A stretch of 64,000 bases of DNA, from positions 93,243,264 through 93,307,263 of the forward strand of contig CM034314.1 of NCBI GenBank assembly GCA_019925795.1. Reading direction: 5' to 3'. Shown here piece by piece: positions 22,407 to 35,700 of the stretch. The first letter of the stretch is position 1. Every line of letters begins with the position of its first letter. The position numbers and the translations under genes were made by a program. The notes beneath the pieces were generated by a model. That model saw only the letters and a list, made by a program, of their open reading frames with translations, searched no databases and was not told where the DNA came from. The stretch is from Dendrobium chrysotoxum (lineage: Eukaryota; Streptophyta; Magnoliopsida; Asparagales; Orchidaceae).

Positions 22407-22483
22407 ATATACTTACTGAACATTATAGCTACATCATTAGAAATACATCTGTTTATCTGATGCTTCCATTAGGTTATAAGTTG
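22407..22483 (+). repeat. Copy of the 2875-3243 segment, right half
   Basis: ATACTTACTGAACATTATAG to TTAGGTTATAAGTTG matches 3168-3243. Confidence 0.8.
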
Positions 22484-22544
22484 GCTAATATCTAATTAAT
22501 TCTGCTAGATTAATTCCAGCCATTAGATTTATGACTCATTGTGT

Positions 22545-23525
22545 GTAGGGATGTAACTTACAACATTGCAGGTCCTAATTAATGTCTCATCGCTATACTC
22601 TCCAACGAGTTCCCATCGTTGTGATCTCTACCTAGCTCCCATCGCCTCATTCTTTAATGAGGTATCTTCACTTTATTCTACAATAAGTTCTTATTGTTGT
22701 GCTCTCGAGCAAGCTCCCATTATTGAGGTCTTTGATGACCTCCTATTGATTCCTTCGCCACTGAGCTCCATCTGTTGGTCTTGACTTAACATTCTCTAGC
22801 TCATCTTGTCGTTACCTTCTCCACTGAACACTCGCTTGCTTTGGCTCAAGTTCGAGCCCACCATTTTTCTAGCAAGCCAAGCCTAGGCTTGTCATATGGT
22901 TTTGACTAGAGCTAGAACTTGAACCTTCCATTAAGTAGACGTGTCAAGTTCGAGTTAGCCCTGACTCAAGCTCGACTTGACTCATTTACACCCATATCTC
23001 CAGCGAGGTACCATTACTCCACTCTACAGCAAGTTCTCATCGTTGTGCTCTCAAGTGAGCTCCCATCTTTGCGCTATTTGGCGAGCTCCTGCCATTTCCT
23101 TCTCTATTGAGCTCCCTCAACTGGTTCTAACTATACATTCTCTAAGTCTTCATATCACTGCCTTCTCCAGTGAACACCCATCGCTAAATTTGGCTTAAGC
23201 TCACCATTTTTCTAGCAAGCTAAGCTTTAGTTCGTTATATGGTTTTGACTAGAACTCAAGCTTGAGCTTGCCATGCCATTAAGCAAATAAGTCGAGTTTG
23301 AGTTATCCCTAAGCTCCCTCCAAGTTCATGCCATCAGTGCCTTCTCTAGTGAATACCCATTGTTAACTATGGCTCAAGCTCGAGCCCACCATTCTGCTAG
23401 CGCCAAGCTTGAGCTCGTTGTATGGTTTTGACTCAAGCTCAAGATTGAGCTTGCCATTAAGAAAAAGATCCGAGCTCCAGCTTATCTTGACTCAAATTCG
23501 ACTTGACTCTTTTACACCCTTGTCT
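22545..23525. repeat. Degenerate repeat, GAGCTCCCATCG / GGTTTTGACT units
   Basis: A block with CCATTTTTCTAGCAAG, GGTTTTGACTAGA and CTCAAGCTCGA recurs at about 22842, 23190 and 23375. A second block with CATCGTTGTGCTCTC and GAGCTCC recurs at about 22610, 22690 and 23035. It begins TAGGGATGTAA and ends TTTACACCCT, so it could be a hAT-like element with internal repeats. Small open frames here look random. Confidence 0.5.
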
Positions 23526-23992
23526 CACCATATGTTCATGGATCAATAGCATGACCATTTGCACAATGAGCAAAAAGCTCATTATCCTTTCCTGAAATTT
23601 AGAATATATGTAAATGCAACACGATGAGAAAAAAACTCAATAAATTACATGAAATCTACATCTAACGTTATTGCACGGCGACATCAATAACATACATGAT
23701 TATCATACATCAAATCTTATATATTGGCATTACAACCATAACATTATTTGTATGCATAATAGAATATGAATGCGTCCCTTAACATTTATAATAATGCATA
23801 TGCATTAAAGCCTAGAGCATGGTTTATAATTGAGCATAGCTTCAAATGTTATGGTAGAATGCAAGCTAAAGAATGATATCTAAGATTTGTAAGAAATGAA
23901 TTAAATTACATTACTCATGCAGGCAAGGTTCTCACACCGTGCTCATTGGCTAATATCTAAAACACACTAACCCTAATACCTTCAAATGAGAA

Positions 23993-24110
23993 TTTAGATT
24001 TCATTTGGGATGGCTTTTTTACTGTTTTCTAAATTAGCTTTGTAATACAAAAATTTTTATGAAAGCAGCAAAAAAGCAATGGTCAAAAGATGTCCCAAAC
24101 GAAGCCTTAA
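23993..24110. mobile_element. Foldback MITE (GTTTGGGACGGC family)
   Basis: Starts TTTAGATTTCATTTGGGATG and ends ATGTCCCAAACGAAGCCTTA, with GGCTTTTTTACTG facing GCAGCAAAAAAGC. Confidence 0.65.
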
Positions 24111-24477
24111 TCATCTCTAATTTTGATCCCCCAAAAAATTTAAAGGAAAGCTGGCTCATCCTCATATATAGGGCTTAAATTAACCTAGCTAATATATGTT
24201 CTACTAGCATATTACAATTTATATGACACATCAAGATTAAATAGTTTACATGAATTAACATATGCAGTAAAAATTTAAAAAAATTATACAACAAAGTAGT
24301 AGACTTAATTCAATATGTGTGAAATATCATACAATTTGTGAGAAAGTTTTTAGAATAAAAACCCCATGAAAAGTATAATATGAAAACCACAAATTATAGG
24401 TGTAAACAAGTCGAGTTGAGCTCAAGTCACCTCCAACTTGAGTTTGAGCTTGATTAATTAATCGAGTTTAAGCACAA

Positions 24478-24944
24478 TGTCATGGAGAGACCCTGCCAAA
24501 GTCACCCGTGCAACCTTAAGCACTCCAACCTAATGCTAAGTCAACCTAACTTTCAACAATGTGGGGTAAGAACATTTAGACTCTTGGAGATGGGAGGTGG
24601 AAAGGAAAGTAAATACTTCACTAAGAAAGGAAACTTTACAATAGTATAGAATTTGAAAATCTTTGATGGATCCAAATGACGAGGGAGCTCTATTTATAGT
24701 CCTCCCATAGGTCCTAGAGAATATTCTAAAAGACATTTAGAATATTCATACATCCAGACTTATCTATATTTTTCTAACAATTACACAAGGTAATACAAGG
24801 TTTCTAGAATACTCTAGGCCATTCTAGAGTTATCTTGAAGTTTCTTCATTCTAGTATATTCTAGATCCTAGTATAGTGTTCTAGAGTCCTCAAGGTCTTG
24901 GGCTTGCTTTTAGTTAACCTTCCTTAAAATGGTGAAGTGTGACA
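24478..24944 (-). repeat. LTR (3' LTR in element orientation)
   Basis: 467 bp, TGTCATGGAGAG to GTGTGACA. Contains CTATTTATAG as possible TATA (24690). Confidence 0.85.
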
Positions 24945-25039
24945 CTCTACCCACTTAAGCTTGTGATGCCTTCATCGTGTCTTCCTCATGGTATTTGCTG
25001 AATTTTGTCTTTGAAATTCCACATAGTGTCTTCATGTTC

Positions 25040-25140
25040 CAAGCTAGCTTTGCTGTCAGTAACCCCTTCCACTTAATGAAATATTCTTTATAATTTTTCA
25101 CTCCTCATTGGCGGATCACAACATCTGATATTATTTCTTC
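25040..25140 (-). pseudogene. Chromodomain remnant
   Basis: Minus-strand reading gives EEIISDVVIRQ, a stop, then GVKNYKEYFIKWKGL, typical of the C-terminal chromodomain of chromovirus integrases. Confidence 0.7.
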
Positions 25141-25761
25141 CACTTCTTTGTCAAAGAAAGTGATTACTGTTGTGGGGGCTAGCTTGGATATTCTTCTTGA
25201 TGGATCCTCCATGTCTTCATGGTAAGGCCTTAACATGCTCACATGGAAGACTGGGTGGATTTTTAGTTTAGGAGGAAGATTAAGTTTGTAGGAAACCCTT
25301 CCTATTCACTTGATCACTTGAAAAGATCCTTCATATTTTCTCACTAGTCATTTGTGCATTTTTCGGAGTGTTTTAAATTATTGTAGTAGGAGCTTGACAA
25401 GTACAAGGTCTCCTTCCTTAAACTCCGCATCTTCTCTTTGTATTTACCCACTTCTTCATCCTCTTCTTCATCCTCCTTGCTATTTTATGGAGTGTGACTC
25501 AAGCTTTCTCTCTTTGCTCATTCGAGGACTTAGCACATTTATATGTTGTTGGGCTTTTTCTTCATAGCCAACGGTAAGGGTGAGAGGAGTCACAAGTTGT
25601 GGCGCCATGATGATTTTGAAAGGACTTTTATTAGTGGCCTCACTTTGTTGTAGGTTATATAAGAATTATGCCACATCAAGAAGTTTTGCCCAATTTTGTT
25701 GATTTGCACTCACATGATGCCTTAAATAAAGCTCCAAGAGTACATTGATCCTTTCGATTTG

Positions 25762-25953
25762 TTAATCGTTTTGGGGGTGAAAACTTATTGAAAAATTCAA
25801 GTATGATTCCAACATTTTGAATAGCTCTGTCCAAAATCTTCCAGTGAAGCAATGATATCTATCATTGATGATGTTCATTGGGACTCCCCATAGCTTTATC
25901 ACATTGCGCAAAAAAAAGTCTTCTTGTCTTTGAACTTTACTTTGTTTTTTCAC
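25762..25953 (-). pseudogene. Integrase core fragment
   Basis: Reads WGVPMNIINDR..CFTGRFWTELFKMLE...NFSISFHPQND. This is the integrase segment around the second catalytic Asp and the HPQTDGQ motif. Truncated at both ends. Confidence 0.8.
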
Positions 25954-25991
25954 TGAGTTGTAGAGGCGTAGTGAGATTCTTCCTTATGTTG

Positions 25992-26696
25992 TCATTTGTC
26001 TCCCCCACTTTTAGCATGGACAGATTTATTTTCCTTTAGCTTTGTGGATTCCTTTGTGTAATTTATTAGACTTTCTGCAACAGTAATGGCGGTAGCAAGA
26101 TCTTGTACTCCACATCTCCTAAGTTCAATCTTGGCCCACGATTGAAGACCATTCATGAAGTTAAAGAGAGCATCTTTATTGGACATGTCAATGATTTTGA
26201 GGACCAAACTAGTGATGTCTTTGATGTACTTCTGAATCAATCCATCTTGCCTGAGCCTTCGTAATTTGGTTGTAGTTTCAGCTTCCACATTTTTGGGGTA
26301 AAATTGTCGTTTTAATTGCTTCTTGAATTCATCAAATGTAGAGATGGTGCATATACCTTTCTCAATGTCTCCTCACCTCCTCCTCCACCACTATATAGCA
26401 GTATCAGAAACGTAGAGAGCATCAAATGGGATCTTCACATCCTCCTCAGTGATACCAATTGCTCCAAAGTATTGTCCTAGTCCCCATAAGAAATTATCTA
26501 CTTCTTTTGCATTGTGAACTCCTCCAAAGATCTTAAGTTTTGGCACTTCAACACGCTTAACTTCAACATGGTTGTTTGACCCTGATACTAGTGCCCTCTT
26601 GCACAGTACTATGTCCCCACACATATCTTCTATGCTTGCACAAAGACTGTGAATCTCCTCCTCTTGAGATAGTTGCACAATATGGAGCTCTCCCAT
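25992..26696 (-). pseudogene. Gag fragments (two frames)
   Basis: Two open pieces, 26391-26696 and 25992-26288. The first has VEVPKLKIFGG and VDNFLWGLGQYF; the second has KYIKDITSLVL and NFMNGLQSWAKIELRR. Both are gypsy gag and are separated by a short broken stretch. Confidence 0.75.
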
Positions 26697-27049
26697 TAGC
26701 TCTTCTCACATCTTCGCCATCTAGTCCTTCAAGGATTCCTCCAATTGAAGCACTAGATTTATGATTAAGGAATGGATGGTGATGTCCTCCTCTTCTAGGT
26801 CATTCTCCCTTTAACCTAGTTCATCCACCAAAACTTCCACGCCATTCATTGCCTCCTCCACTCGAGCAAGGCGTGAATCAAAACCATAAATTAAATACTT
26901 AGACTTCCCATGGGGCTTTGATGCAGTAGGATCATGTATCTCTTCATGACATCGACCTTATTGAGATGCCTCCACATTTGTGACTTCAGACCCAACAGCT
27001 TGCTCCTTCTCGGGCTTTGACATGCCTTCAATCTGGCTCTAAAACCACT

Positions 27050-27493
27050 TGTCACGGAGAGACCCTGCCAAAGTCACCCCTGCAGCATTAGCACTCCAAC
27101 CTAATGCTAAGTCAGCCTAACTTTCAAAACGTGGGGTAAGAACACTAGAAGGGAGGTGAAAAGGAAAGTAAATACTTCACTAAAAAAGGAAACTTTACAA
27201 TAGTAAAGAGTTTGGAAATCTTTGATGGATCAAAATGAGGGGGGCCTTTATTTATAGTCCTCCCATGGGTCCTAGGGAAGATTCTAGAAGACATTTAGAA
27301 TATTCATACTTCTAGACTAATCTATACTTTTCTAGTCATTACACAAGTTAATATAAGGTTTCTAGAATACTCCAGGTCATCATAGAGTTCTCTTAAAGTT
27401 TCTTCATTCTAGTATATTATGGATCCTTGTAGAGTATTCTAGAGTCTTCAAGGTCTTGGGCTTGCTTTTGGTTAACCTCCCTTGAAATGGTGA
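27050..27493 (-). repeat. LTR (5' LTR in element orientation)
   Basis: Starts TGTCACGGAGAG and aligns with 24478-24934. Similarity stops at TGGTGAG. Confidence 0.8.
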
Positions 27494-28004
27494 GCTTAAT
27501 TGTACAAGTTTGAGATATCACATTTACTATGAAAGATAGAAAATACTTCCCATTCAACTTGTTCTTTAATAAAAATGATAAAAAAATGAAATATTAGTTA
27601 AAATAATAATAAGAAAATACTCGACATAAGGAAGTGAGATATAATTTTTAAATATAGTTTTATCTATTTTGAATTCTAATATATTTTATATATTTTTTAT
27701 TACTATTTTTTATTGAGACGACTTATAAGTTAATGAGTTGAGTCAGGGTTGGCTCAAGCTTGACTCCTGAGAGCTCAAAACACGAGCCATTAATCTACTC
27801 GAGCTAAAATCAGCGCACGAGTTGGATTAACTAAGTTATCCCCTACCATAGATATATTTTAGGCCGAATGTAACTTATGCCATAACAGATAACATGATCA
27901 CATAATATGATGACATCACTATTTAACATCTTACACATCACAAATACTACTTGACATAAGGCATGATTTTTGTAGGACTGCTTACTTCCTCTCCCTCTCT
28001 CTCA
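27494..28004. other. Non-genic stretch
   Basis: AT-rich. Contains GAGTTGAGTCAGGGTTGGCTC-type sequence (27735-27835), probably the other flank of a hAT-like repeat that begins near 24398 and was split by the chromovirus. Confidence 0.4.
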
Positions 28005-28655
28005 TTGAAATGTTGGCTTGAGGATAAGAACAAAAAGGAATGGATAACAGAAGCACTTCATAAAAAGTAAATGTTAAAATAATGACATGTTTGATAAATC
28101 TCAAGATTTTATAAGAACTTGAGCTAAATTCAATTATTCAATCCATGTCATATTTATTCATATAATGGAGGGAGAAAATTTTAGAATAATGTTAAAAATA
28201 ATGAATAATGCATTTCTATTAATATTTATAAAACAAAAAAATAAGTGATGATATCCTTACCAAAAAGTTGTTAGAGTGAGCCTAAAGCCTTTAGATCTAC
28301 TTTGAGATTTGTAGAATATTAATTAACGATGTATCGCACGTTTTAATGACGATTCAAAAGCTTCATGCCTATCCTAAAAAAATATTTGGCCCTAGCAAGA
28401 TTTTTTTTCCCTTCATAAAATCTAACCAAAGACAAGACAAATAATGACTATTGTAGATCATTGGGTTTGCTTTTAACTCAAAAGAATCTAAGTAATACAT
28501 GAAGGGATAGTTGGTGAATCTAAGTAATGAACACCATACAAATCTCAAAGTGAATATAAACAAATTTGACTCTTAGTCACTTTCACTCGAAAGATTAAGT
28601 TCGTTAGGTATTAATTTGCTTAATTAAGAAAAATTCTTAAAGAAAGAAAAGCTAG
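28005..28655 (+). repeat. Duplicated segment (other copy 4585-4700 + 6727-7205)
   Basis: This copy is free of the 1.5-kb solo LTR, and shows what the uninterrupted sequence looked like at the junction CAAATCTCAAGATTTTATAA. Confidence 0.7.
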
Positions 28656-28852
28656 CTTGGAAAATCTTAAGAAAAATCTAATCACGATCAATCTAAATTC
28701 AGTTAGTTTTATGATATCTCAAAATAAATTCAATGATGCTAAAATCTATATAACTCAATTCACTTATGAGCAACTATCATAAAAATTTTCTAATCTTGAA
28801 AGTTAATAAGTATTATATTAAAATTCATTTTCTACTCCATTAAATTTATATA

Positions 28853-29595
28853 TTGTCAGTTAGGAGTGTCAATTTCGGGTTTCGGGTCGGGTTCGGGTTG
28901 AACCTGGAACTGATCCGGGTTCAAACGGGTTCACCCGAACCTGACCCGATTTTACAAATAGGTCGGAAATATGTACCAGAACCCCACCCATCGGGTTTCC
29001 GGGTTGACCCGACCCGACACAGTCTTCATATTTTTGCCAGCGCAGCGACGACAACGGCGGGCCGGCGAAGCAAGGCGGACGCAAGCGCGAACTGCGCCAC
29101 TACGGTTTGTGGTCTGCTTGAGGGTTGGATGCGGGATTGCGCCACTACGGTTCGATTGGACGTGGTTTCCGGTTTGATGAGAGCTGGCGAGCTCCCGATG
29201 CGCTCGTGAGCTCCCGTCTCTCGGTGTGATGCGTCGAATGCGAGCTGGCGAGCTCCGGTGCGATGCGCGGTAAGCCTGACGTGATGGCCTGACATTGCTG
29301 GCCACTTGACGTGGACAGCCTGAGTGCCTGACGTGATGCCCTGGTGACTTGACGCAGACGGCCTGATGGCTGACACGATGGCATGCCGAAGTGACTAGAC
29401 GCATTCAAGTTACCGGGTCAAAACGGGTTGATTTCGGGTTTCCAAGTCAACCCAAATCAGATCCGATTTTTTAAACGGGTCGAAAATTCAAACCCGAACC
29501 CGAACCGATTGGGGTTCACCCGAACCTAAAATTTCCGTGTCAGCTTCGAGTTGAATTTTCGTATCATGTCAAATATTGACACCCCTGTTGTCAAT
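28853..29595. mobile_element. hAT-like element with GGGTTCGGGTT repeats, copy 1
   Basis: Element 28861-29587 (727 bp). Ends TAGGAGTGTCAAT and ATTGACACCCCTG are inverted. Flanks TTGTCAGT (28853-28860) and TTGTCAAT (29588-29595) are an 8-bp target duplication with one change. Subterminal parts are rich in GGGTTCGGGTT/ACCCGACCC. The core is GC-rich and its open frames on both strands look like compositional artefacts. Copies: 41117-41762 and 51530-52185. It ends 190 bp upstream of the next gene. Confidence 0.8.
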
Positions 29596-29776
29596 CAAAC
29601 TTTAAAGAAAGTAAAAAAATTAAAAATAGTTTAAAAAACCTTCCAAAGTCTGGCTCTCAATTTCCGAACGTTGAAACATTTCGAAATTCAAAAACCTCTG
29701 CCCTCGACATATAACCCCACCAGATTTCAGCGCAGCCCCCCAAAAAAAAATCCAAGAAAAACGGAAGTTCGCAGCG

Positions 29777-32700
29777 ATGAAAAGCTCCATTATTTCATCC
29801 GCCGCCTCCTCCAAAACACCGGCGATTGTGACGACAGCGTCCTCCTACAAGGCCGGCGGTGCTCGTGACCGGTCGGAGGGCCGAGGCGATAGCAACTGTT
29901 ACTTCCATGGTTGCCGGAAGGACACAAACTGCAACTGCAAAATGTGCCTCGCGAGCATCAATGCAACCCGAGACCTCATCCCCACCGGAAGCTCCATCAC
30001 AAAACTCTCTTATTTACCCAAAATAGCGGCGACACCTCCGGCGCGGCCGGTAGTGGAGCCGGCAACGCCTCCGGCGACGCCTGACCACCTCATTCCCACT
30101 CAATCCTTCTCCCTCACTCCTCCCATGGAATCTAATGCCAAATCGCGGCCACAAATTAGACAAATTCCGGGTGATAAGGGCGGATTTTGGGTTATCGGGC
30201 ACTGGAAACTGATGGTTTTTGTTGGGATTTTCTTGTTCACCGTGGTGGAACTAGGTTTTCTTAAAGGTGTACTAGAGGGGTTTGGTCCAAGATTGACGAA
30301 GGAGATTTTGGAGCAGTTTGTGGAGGAATCTGGATGTAAATCCGTGGATTTGAGAGCGAGGTTAAGGGTTTTGGAGCTAAAGATAGGAGGTGTTGTTGAC
30401 GGAGATGTCTTAAATTGCAGCTCCTTGGACGCTGCCTGGGAAATGAAACAAGTAATTTCTTTCTTATTCATGTCATTCTTTTGTATCTCAATTTGTCAAA
30501 ATGTATATTTAGTTCCTCATTTTTTTCTTGTATTGACCCCACACCAGTTCTTGAATGTTGGTTCTAGTTCAACAAATCTGGCTAAAATTGAAGTATTTAA
30601 AGCTTTAAAACCATCCTCAAAAGCTCAAAGAATGCATTTTTATTGTTTTTCTCTGAAAATATCTGATAGCAGGTAGGTCGTCAGTTCTTCCACTGGAGAT
30701 GTGTAATATACGAATCCATGGCAGAGGAAGTGAGTGTCTGGGGTAGCCCTCTTCGAACTTCTGGCCTGATCTCAACCGGGTTTAATTCTCGATCGCTCAC
30801 ACTCCTTTTAGGCAGGATCACAGAGGTGACTTTTTTTAAAAAATTTCTTGAGTAATGTTTCTCATCTGTGCATAGTCAATATATTGTTTAACATCATGTT
30901 ATAGTTAATGCTAAAAGGTAAGAAAATTTGGCTGAAAATGGAGTGGAAAGCATTCCAATAGCTATTTTGTTCTTATAATTAGCGTTATTGACAAATAAAA
31001 AAGAAGAAAGCTGATTTAATAGGAAATTTATTTCATTCAACTTCGTTTTAGGCCATATTTTTCGTACTTTTCAGCATGACTCCCTCTTACATGTATGAAA
31101 AATACAGTGCATCAAAAGTTGATGTGCAACTGTCATTATTTTTGTGTATAACATAAAAATTATATTGAAAATGTAAGCACTTATTATAGGAATTTCAATC
31201 TCTTATGCTTCAATATTGATCCTCATTTTGGTACTTTTCAGTACTTAACCACTGAATTGGCTGGTTGTTTGGATTTCGATTCAATTTTTTGTTTCATAAC
31301 ATAGTCATTTAGGAGTCATTTTTCGGTTTAGATTTAGATTTGTTTCTTATAAAATAGTTTTAAATGATTTTCAAATTTCAACGGTTTGGTCTGATCTGAT
31401 GTATTCTAAATTAATGAATCATTAAAGTGTGATATAGAAAGAAACATATGATTAAAGATCAAATCAAACTGATAAACAATGCATTTTGATTATAGCAAAA
31501 TAAACAATTAAAATAGTGTGAAAATTAACTGCGCTCAATATATTATAATAAATTAAAATAGTATAAATAGGACCAAGCCAATCACTCACAGCACAAGAGG
31601 AGCAGAGCCACATATATATACCTGCATCAAACTGACATAAAAGCAGCCACCTGCACTGAAGATAGCACACAATATCAAAACCAAGGAGCTAATTAGTCCA
31701 CTAACAATCAAATAAAAATACAATAAAAAAAGTCATGTAGTAAGGTACATAATGGTAATCTGAAAACAAAAAGTGGCAAGAGAAGTATCAGGTTGACATA
31801 AAAGAGGAACATGGATACTAATTTGCAGGGTTTCAAACGATTTTTTTTAGTTAACATGACAAGCAATAATCATCGTTTTTAGTGAGGTGAGTTATCTAGT
31901 TAAAATGCATTTAAATCAAAAAAAGGTTAAAGGAACAAAAGAGCCTTCAAATGGCCAAATAAAACTATCACACAAAGTAGGCACGAAGCCATTGAAAAAG
32001 GACTCAGGCTATCATCATTTGTCATATTCAGCTTCTAAAAGTAGGTTGCAAGTGATGAAGTTAGACGTGGTACCTCATATAAAATAAGGAAACACCAAAT
32101 GCAACATGTGTTAAACAATGATCAATATGAACATCCTGCACAAACACATAATTCTCTTAGTTTCCCAATGCAACATGTATTGAATGATGATTGTTGTTAG
32201 AGAGTATGAACCCAGAGGGATCAAAATTGGGCCTGATGCACTAATAATCAAATTTGTTTTCATCCCAAAACTTTAAGCTTACAAGTGAGGGTCAATCACT
32301 TAGTAGGCGTTCAATCAACATCCCTAAATTAACAATAAGATAAGAAGCAAATAAAAGTGCACTCAAGCCCTACGTTTACTAAGCTTTAGCATTTAAGCGG
32401 AACTCGATCCTTTGCGATTCCGTCATCACCTACAAGGTTAGTGAATAAAAGATAGTTGAATAAGGAGAAGAAGTTCACCCTTATTGTGAATCAGGAGAGA
32501 TACGCCACCGGATTTTATCCACTTGTTCGAGAATAGCGCCGGCGAGGACTTTTAGGATGCGAACGATGTAATCTTTAACGGTATGTGGAGAGGTAGCCGG
32601 AGCGGTGGGGAAGGTTGGTCGGCCGGTGATGATCCAATATCCTTTTGACCTTTGTTCGTCGATCACGTCAACCAAGGCAATTTGGATGCGGTCAATATAT

Positions 32701-35700
32701 TCTTCAACGGTGTTGTCGAAGTCGAAACCCATGTCAAAGAAAGGAGATCGGAGGATGTCGATTTGATCTTGATCGTCATGCACCAATCCGTAGTCCCATT
32801 CGGGAACCTCCATTCATGGTGATTTGAGAGGAGAAGAGTTATAGGGGATGCTTCTTTGCTGTCCTTGATGATTCTTCCCAAGAGAATGATGTTTTTCCTT
32901 GAAAATCAAGTGGAGAAAGAAGGGTGAAGGTGGCCGGCCAAGGTAGGGGTAGGGAGGAGAAGTTGGCTCAGATTTTGTGGAGTTAGGGTTAGAGTTAGGG
33001 AAGGAAAATTCTAAAATCTGAAATTAATTTCAGATTTGAACTAGGAGGGAATTTGGGGAAGAGGAAATTAGGATTTAATTCCTAAAGAGGGTAGGAATCA
33101 GGAGAGATACGCCACCGGATTTTATCCACTTGTTCGAGAATAGCGCCGGCGAGGACTTTTAGGATGCGAACGATGTAATCTTTAACGGTATGTGGAGAGG
33201 TAGCCGGAGCGGTGGGGAAGGTTGGTCGGCCGGTGATGATCCAATATCCTTTTGACCTTTGTTCGTCGATCACGTCAACCAAGGCAATTTGGATGCGGTC
33301 AATATATTCTTCAACGGTGTTGTCGAAGTCGAAACCCATGTCAAAGAAAGGAGATCGGAGGATGTCGATTTGATCTTGATCGTCATGCACCAATCCGTAG
33401 TCCCATTCGGGAACCTCCATTCATGGTGATTTGAGAGGAGAAGAGTTATAGGGGATGCTTCTTTGCTGTCCTTGATGATTCTTCCCAAGAGAATGATGTT
33501 TTTCCTTGAAAATCAAGTGGAGAAAGAAGGGTGAAGGTGGCCGGCCAAGGTAGGGGTAGGGAGGAGAAGTTGGCTCAGATTTTGTGGAGTTAGGGTTAGA
33601 GTTAGGGAAGGAAAATTCTAAAATCTGAAATTAATTTCAGATTTGAACTAGGAGGGAATTTGGGGAAGAGGAAATTAGGATTTAATTCCTAAAGAGGGTA
33701 GGAATTAATGGGAGGGGTGGAGGATTGGAGAGAGAGAGAGAGGGGCGGGTATGGAGAGGGGGCCGGCGGCATTAAGGAGGTGGGAGGGGATTTGGGGTGA
33801 TTGATTTGAGTTACTAATTTAGGATATAGGAAATAGGAAAGGTTTGATTTAATCCTATTTAAATATAAATTCAAATAGGCAACTTTCCAAAAATAAGTTG
33901 AGTAAATTAGAAAAGTATTGAATTCAAATTCAATTTGAATTTGAAATTTAAATTCTTTCTAAATAGACATCAATCTAATTTAGGAAACCAAATTAAGAGG
34001 GAGGGGAAAAGGGGTGAGGCCGGCGGCTTGCTTGGAGGTGAGGGTGGTGCTTGGGTGGCCGGCGGGTAGAGGGGTTTGGGGTTGGCCGTGGTATGGTGGA
34101 GGGGGGGATTTTTTTGGGGGCTCAGTTTAGTGGGGAGGCCGACGGCTGCTAGGGAAGGGACGGGGAGTTTTGGGCCGGCGGGTGGGGAAGAAAAGAGGGA
34201 GATAGGGGAAGGAACCAAGAGCTCTCGGAGGCCGCTGTTGGGTACTACGATTTAGCCTCTCCTAGGCTCTTCCACAATACTCTCAAGCTCTCAAACACAA
34301 GAGAACACCAATGCAGGAAAATTTCTTTTAATCATTCATTAACTTTCAAAGATACATCAAGAGGCTTTAAATAGCCTCACACAAAGGACTCAAAATAAAA
34401 GACAACAATGCTCTCCGGGCTTACAAACAACCACCCTTCAGTAAGGGGTAAATCAGGAAAAATAACATAATACTAATGAAAGAAAACAAAGACATGACAT
34501 GACTCAAAAATACAATGACTCAATCGTGGCCGTAGATCGACGGCCACATCTCCGATAAACTTTCCATGTAGTGATGTCCTCATCATCTATATTAATATAT
34601 TTTATAATAATTCAATATGCGACTAAACAAAAACTATCACGTCTAAACAATATCATCATGTAGAGCTTTCCAAATTTGCCAGCACCTCCCTCCAATGACA
34701 ATTTTTTTTAACATCATTAAGTATTATACTCCAAGAGCTCACTCGATCACGTGGAGCCATCATGAGAATAACAAATCTTTAACCTTGAACAATCATTGTA
34801 GAAGGTAATCAAGTCCCATAAGAGCCACAAATTGTATTGATTGCTCAATCTCAATAGAACTATTGACTCCGACACCACTTTTTAGAGAGTGTGTACCCAA
34901 TGGGAATTATAGTTGGACCTCATAAACTAGTTGTAAAACTCATCTTTAACCCCAAAGCTTTAGTAGATAAGTGAATCTCAATCACTTGGCATTTCTATGC
35001 CACTTGAAACGAAGTTTGTGGGCGTGGTTGAGGATTCAACATGTTCATTAGGTTAAGCTTTTGTAGGTAAATGACATTAATGATTGTGAATTCACTACCA
35101 TAAATAACATGAATTTTCTCTTTGAAGCTATTTATAGAAGATAAATTCAAGATATGCTACTTAGGAGGAGACTAAAATCTATAAGCTTTGAAAAGCTATA
35201 TATGGTTTAAAACAAAAGACCTCATTTGGTTCAACAAACTTTCAAGGTTCTTATTGATATTGGTCTTTGGAGTAGCACGACTAATCATTTTGTCTTTATC
35301 AGACACTCTTTTTCCAGCAGATTAATCCTATTTATATATGTTGAAAGCATTCTTCACATTGGGAATGATGCTTCCAACATTAATGGAATCAAAAATCATC
35401 TTTAAAGGCATTCGTCACTACAATTTTAAGGGCCCAAACAAAAACTTGGCATCAAATTTTTATAAATAAGAAAAAGTGTTTCTCTCTACAAATGAAATAT
35501 GTTTCATATCCAGGGAAGGGAATTGTTCTTGGGTGCAAGTGCACCATCTCTCCCATGAATTCTTTGTAATTATTCATTGATGATGAAAATTTTAAAGAAT
35601 TTATCTTGCTATTGACATTGGCAATCTTATCTATCTATCACTCAACCTAATGTATCCTTTGTTGTTAATACTAGTCAATATATACAAAACTAAAAGAAGA

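Larger units (their letters stand above)
24478..27493 (-). mobile_element. Ty3/gypsy chromovirus, internally deleted, minus strand
   Basis: Near-identical LTRs (24478-24944 and 27050-about 27493) enclose 2.1 kb. On the minus strand the order is 5' LTR, altered tRNA-Met primer site (TGGTTTTAGAGCC at 27034-27046), gag, then directly a piece of integrase and a chromodomain. Protease, RT and RNase H are missing, so the middle has been deleted. LTR ends are TGTCA/TGACA; the outer end of the right-hand copy has lost about 10 bp. Confidence 0.88.
32320..34585 (-). mobile_element. TGATG..CATCA LTR-like element, copy 1, with tandem duplication
   Basis: Matches the bounded element at 55448-57234 from CCTAAATTAACAATAAGATA to the end GATGTCCTCATCA. 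On the minus strand there is a promoter-like GGCTATTTAAAGCC (near 34365), followed by a reading frame encoding MEVPEWDYGLV. Its left end is replaced by another LTR fragment. A 607-bp block inside is present twice in tandem. Confidence 0.75.

Noticed and set aside
28952..29408. Overlapping frames of 87-150 codons on the minus strand
   Set aside because: They are in the GC-rich core of a hAT-like element bounded by an 8-bp duplication, open in several frames by composition.
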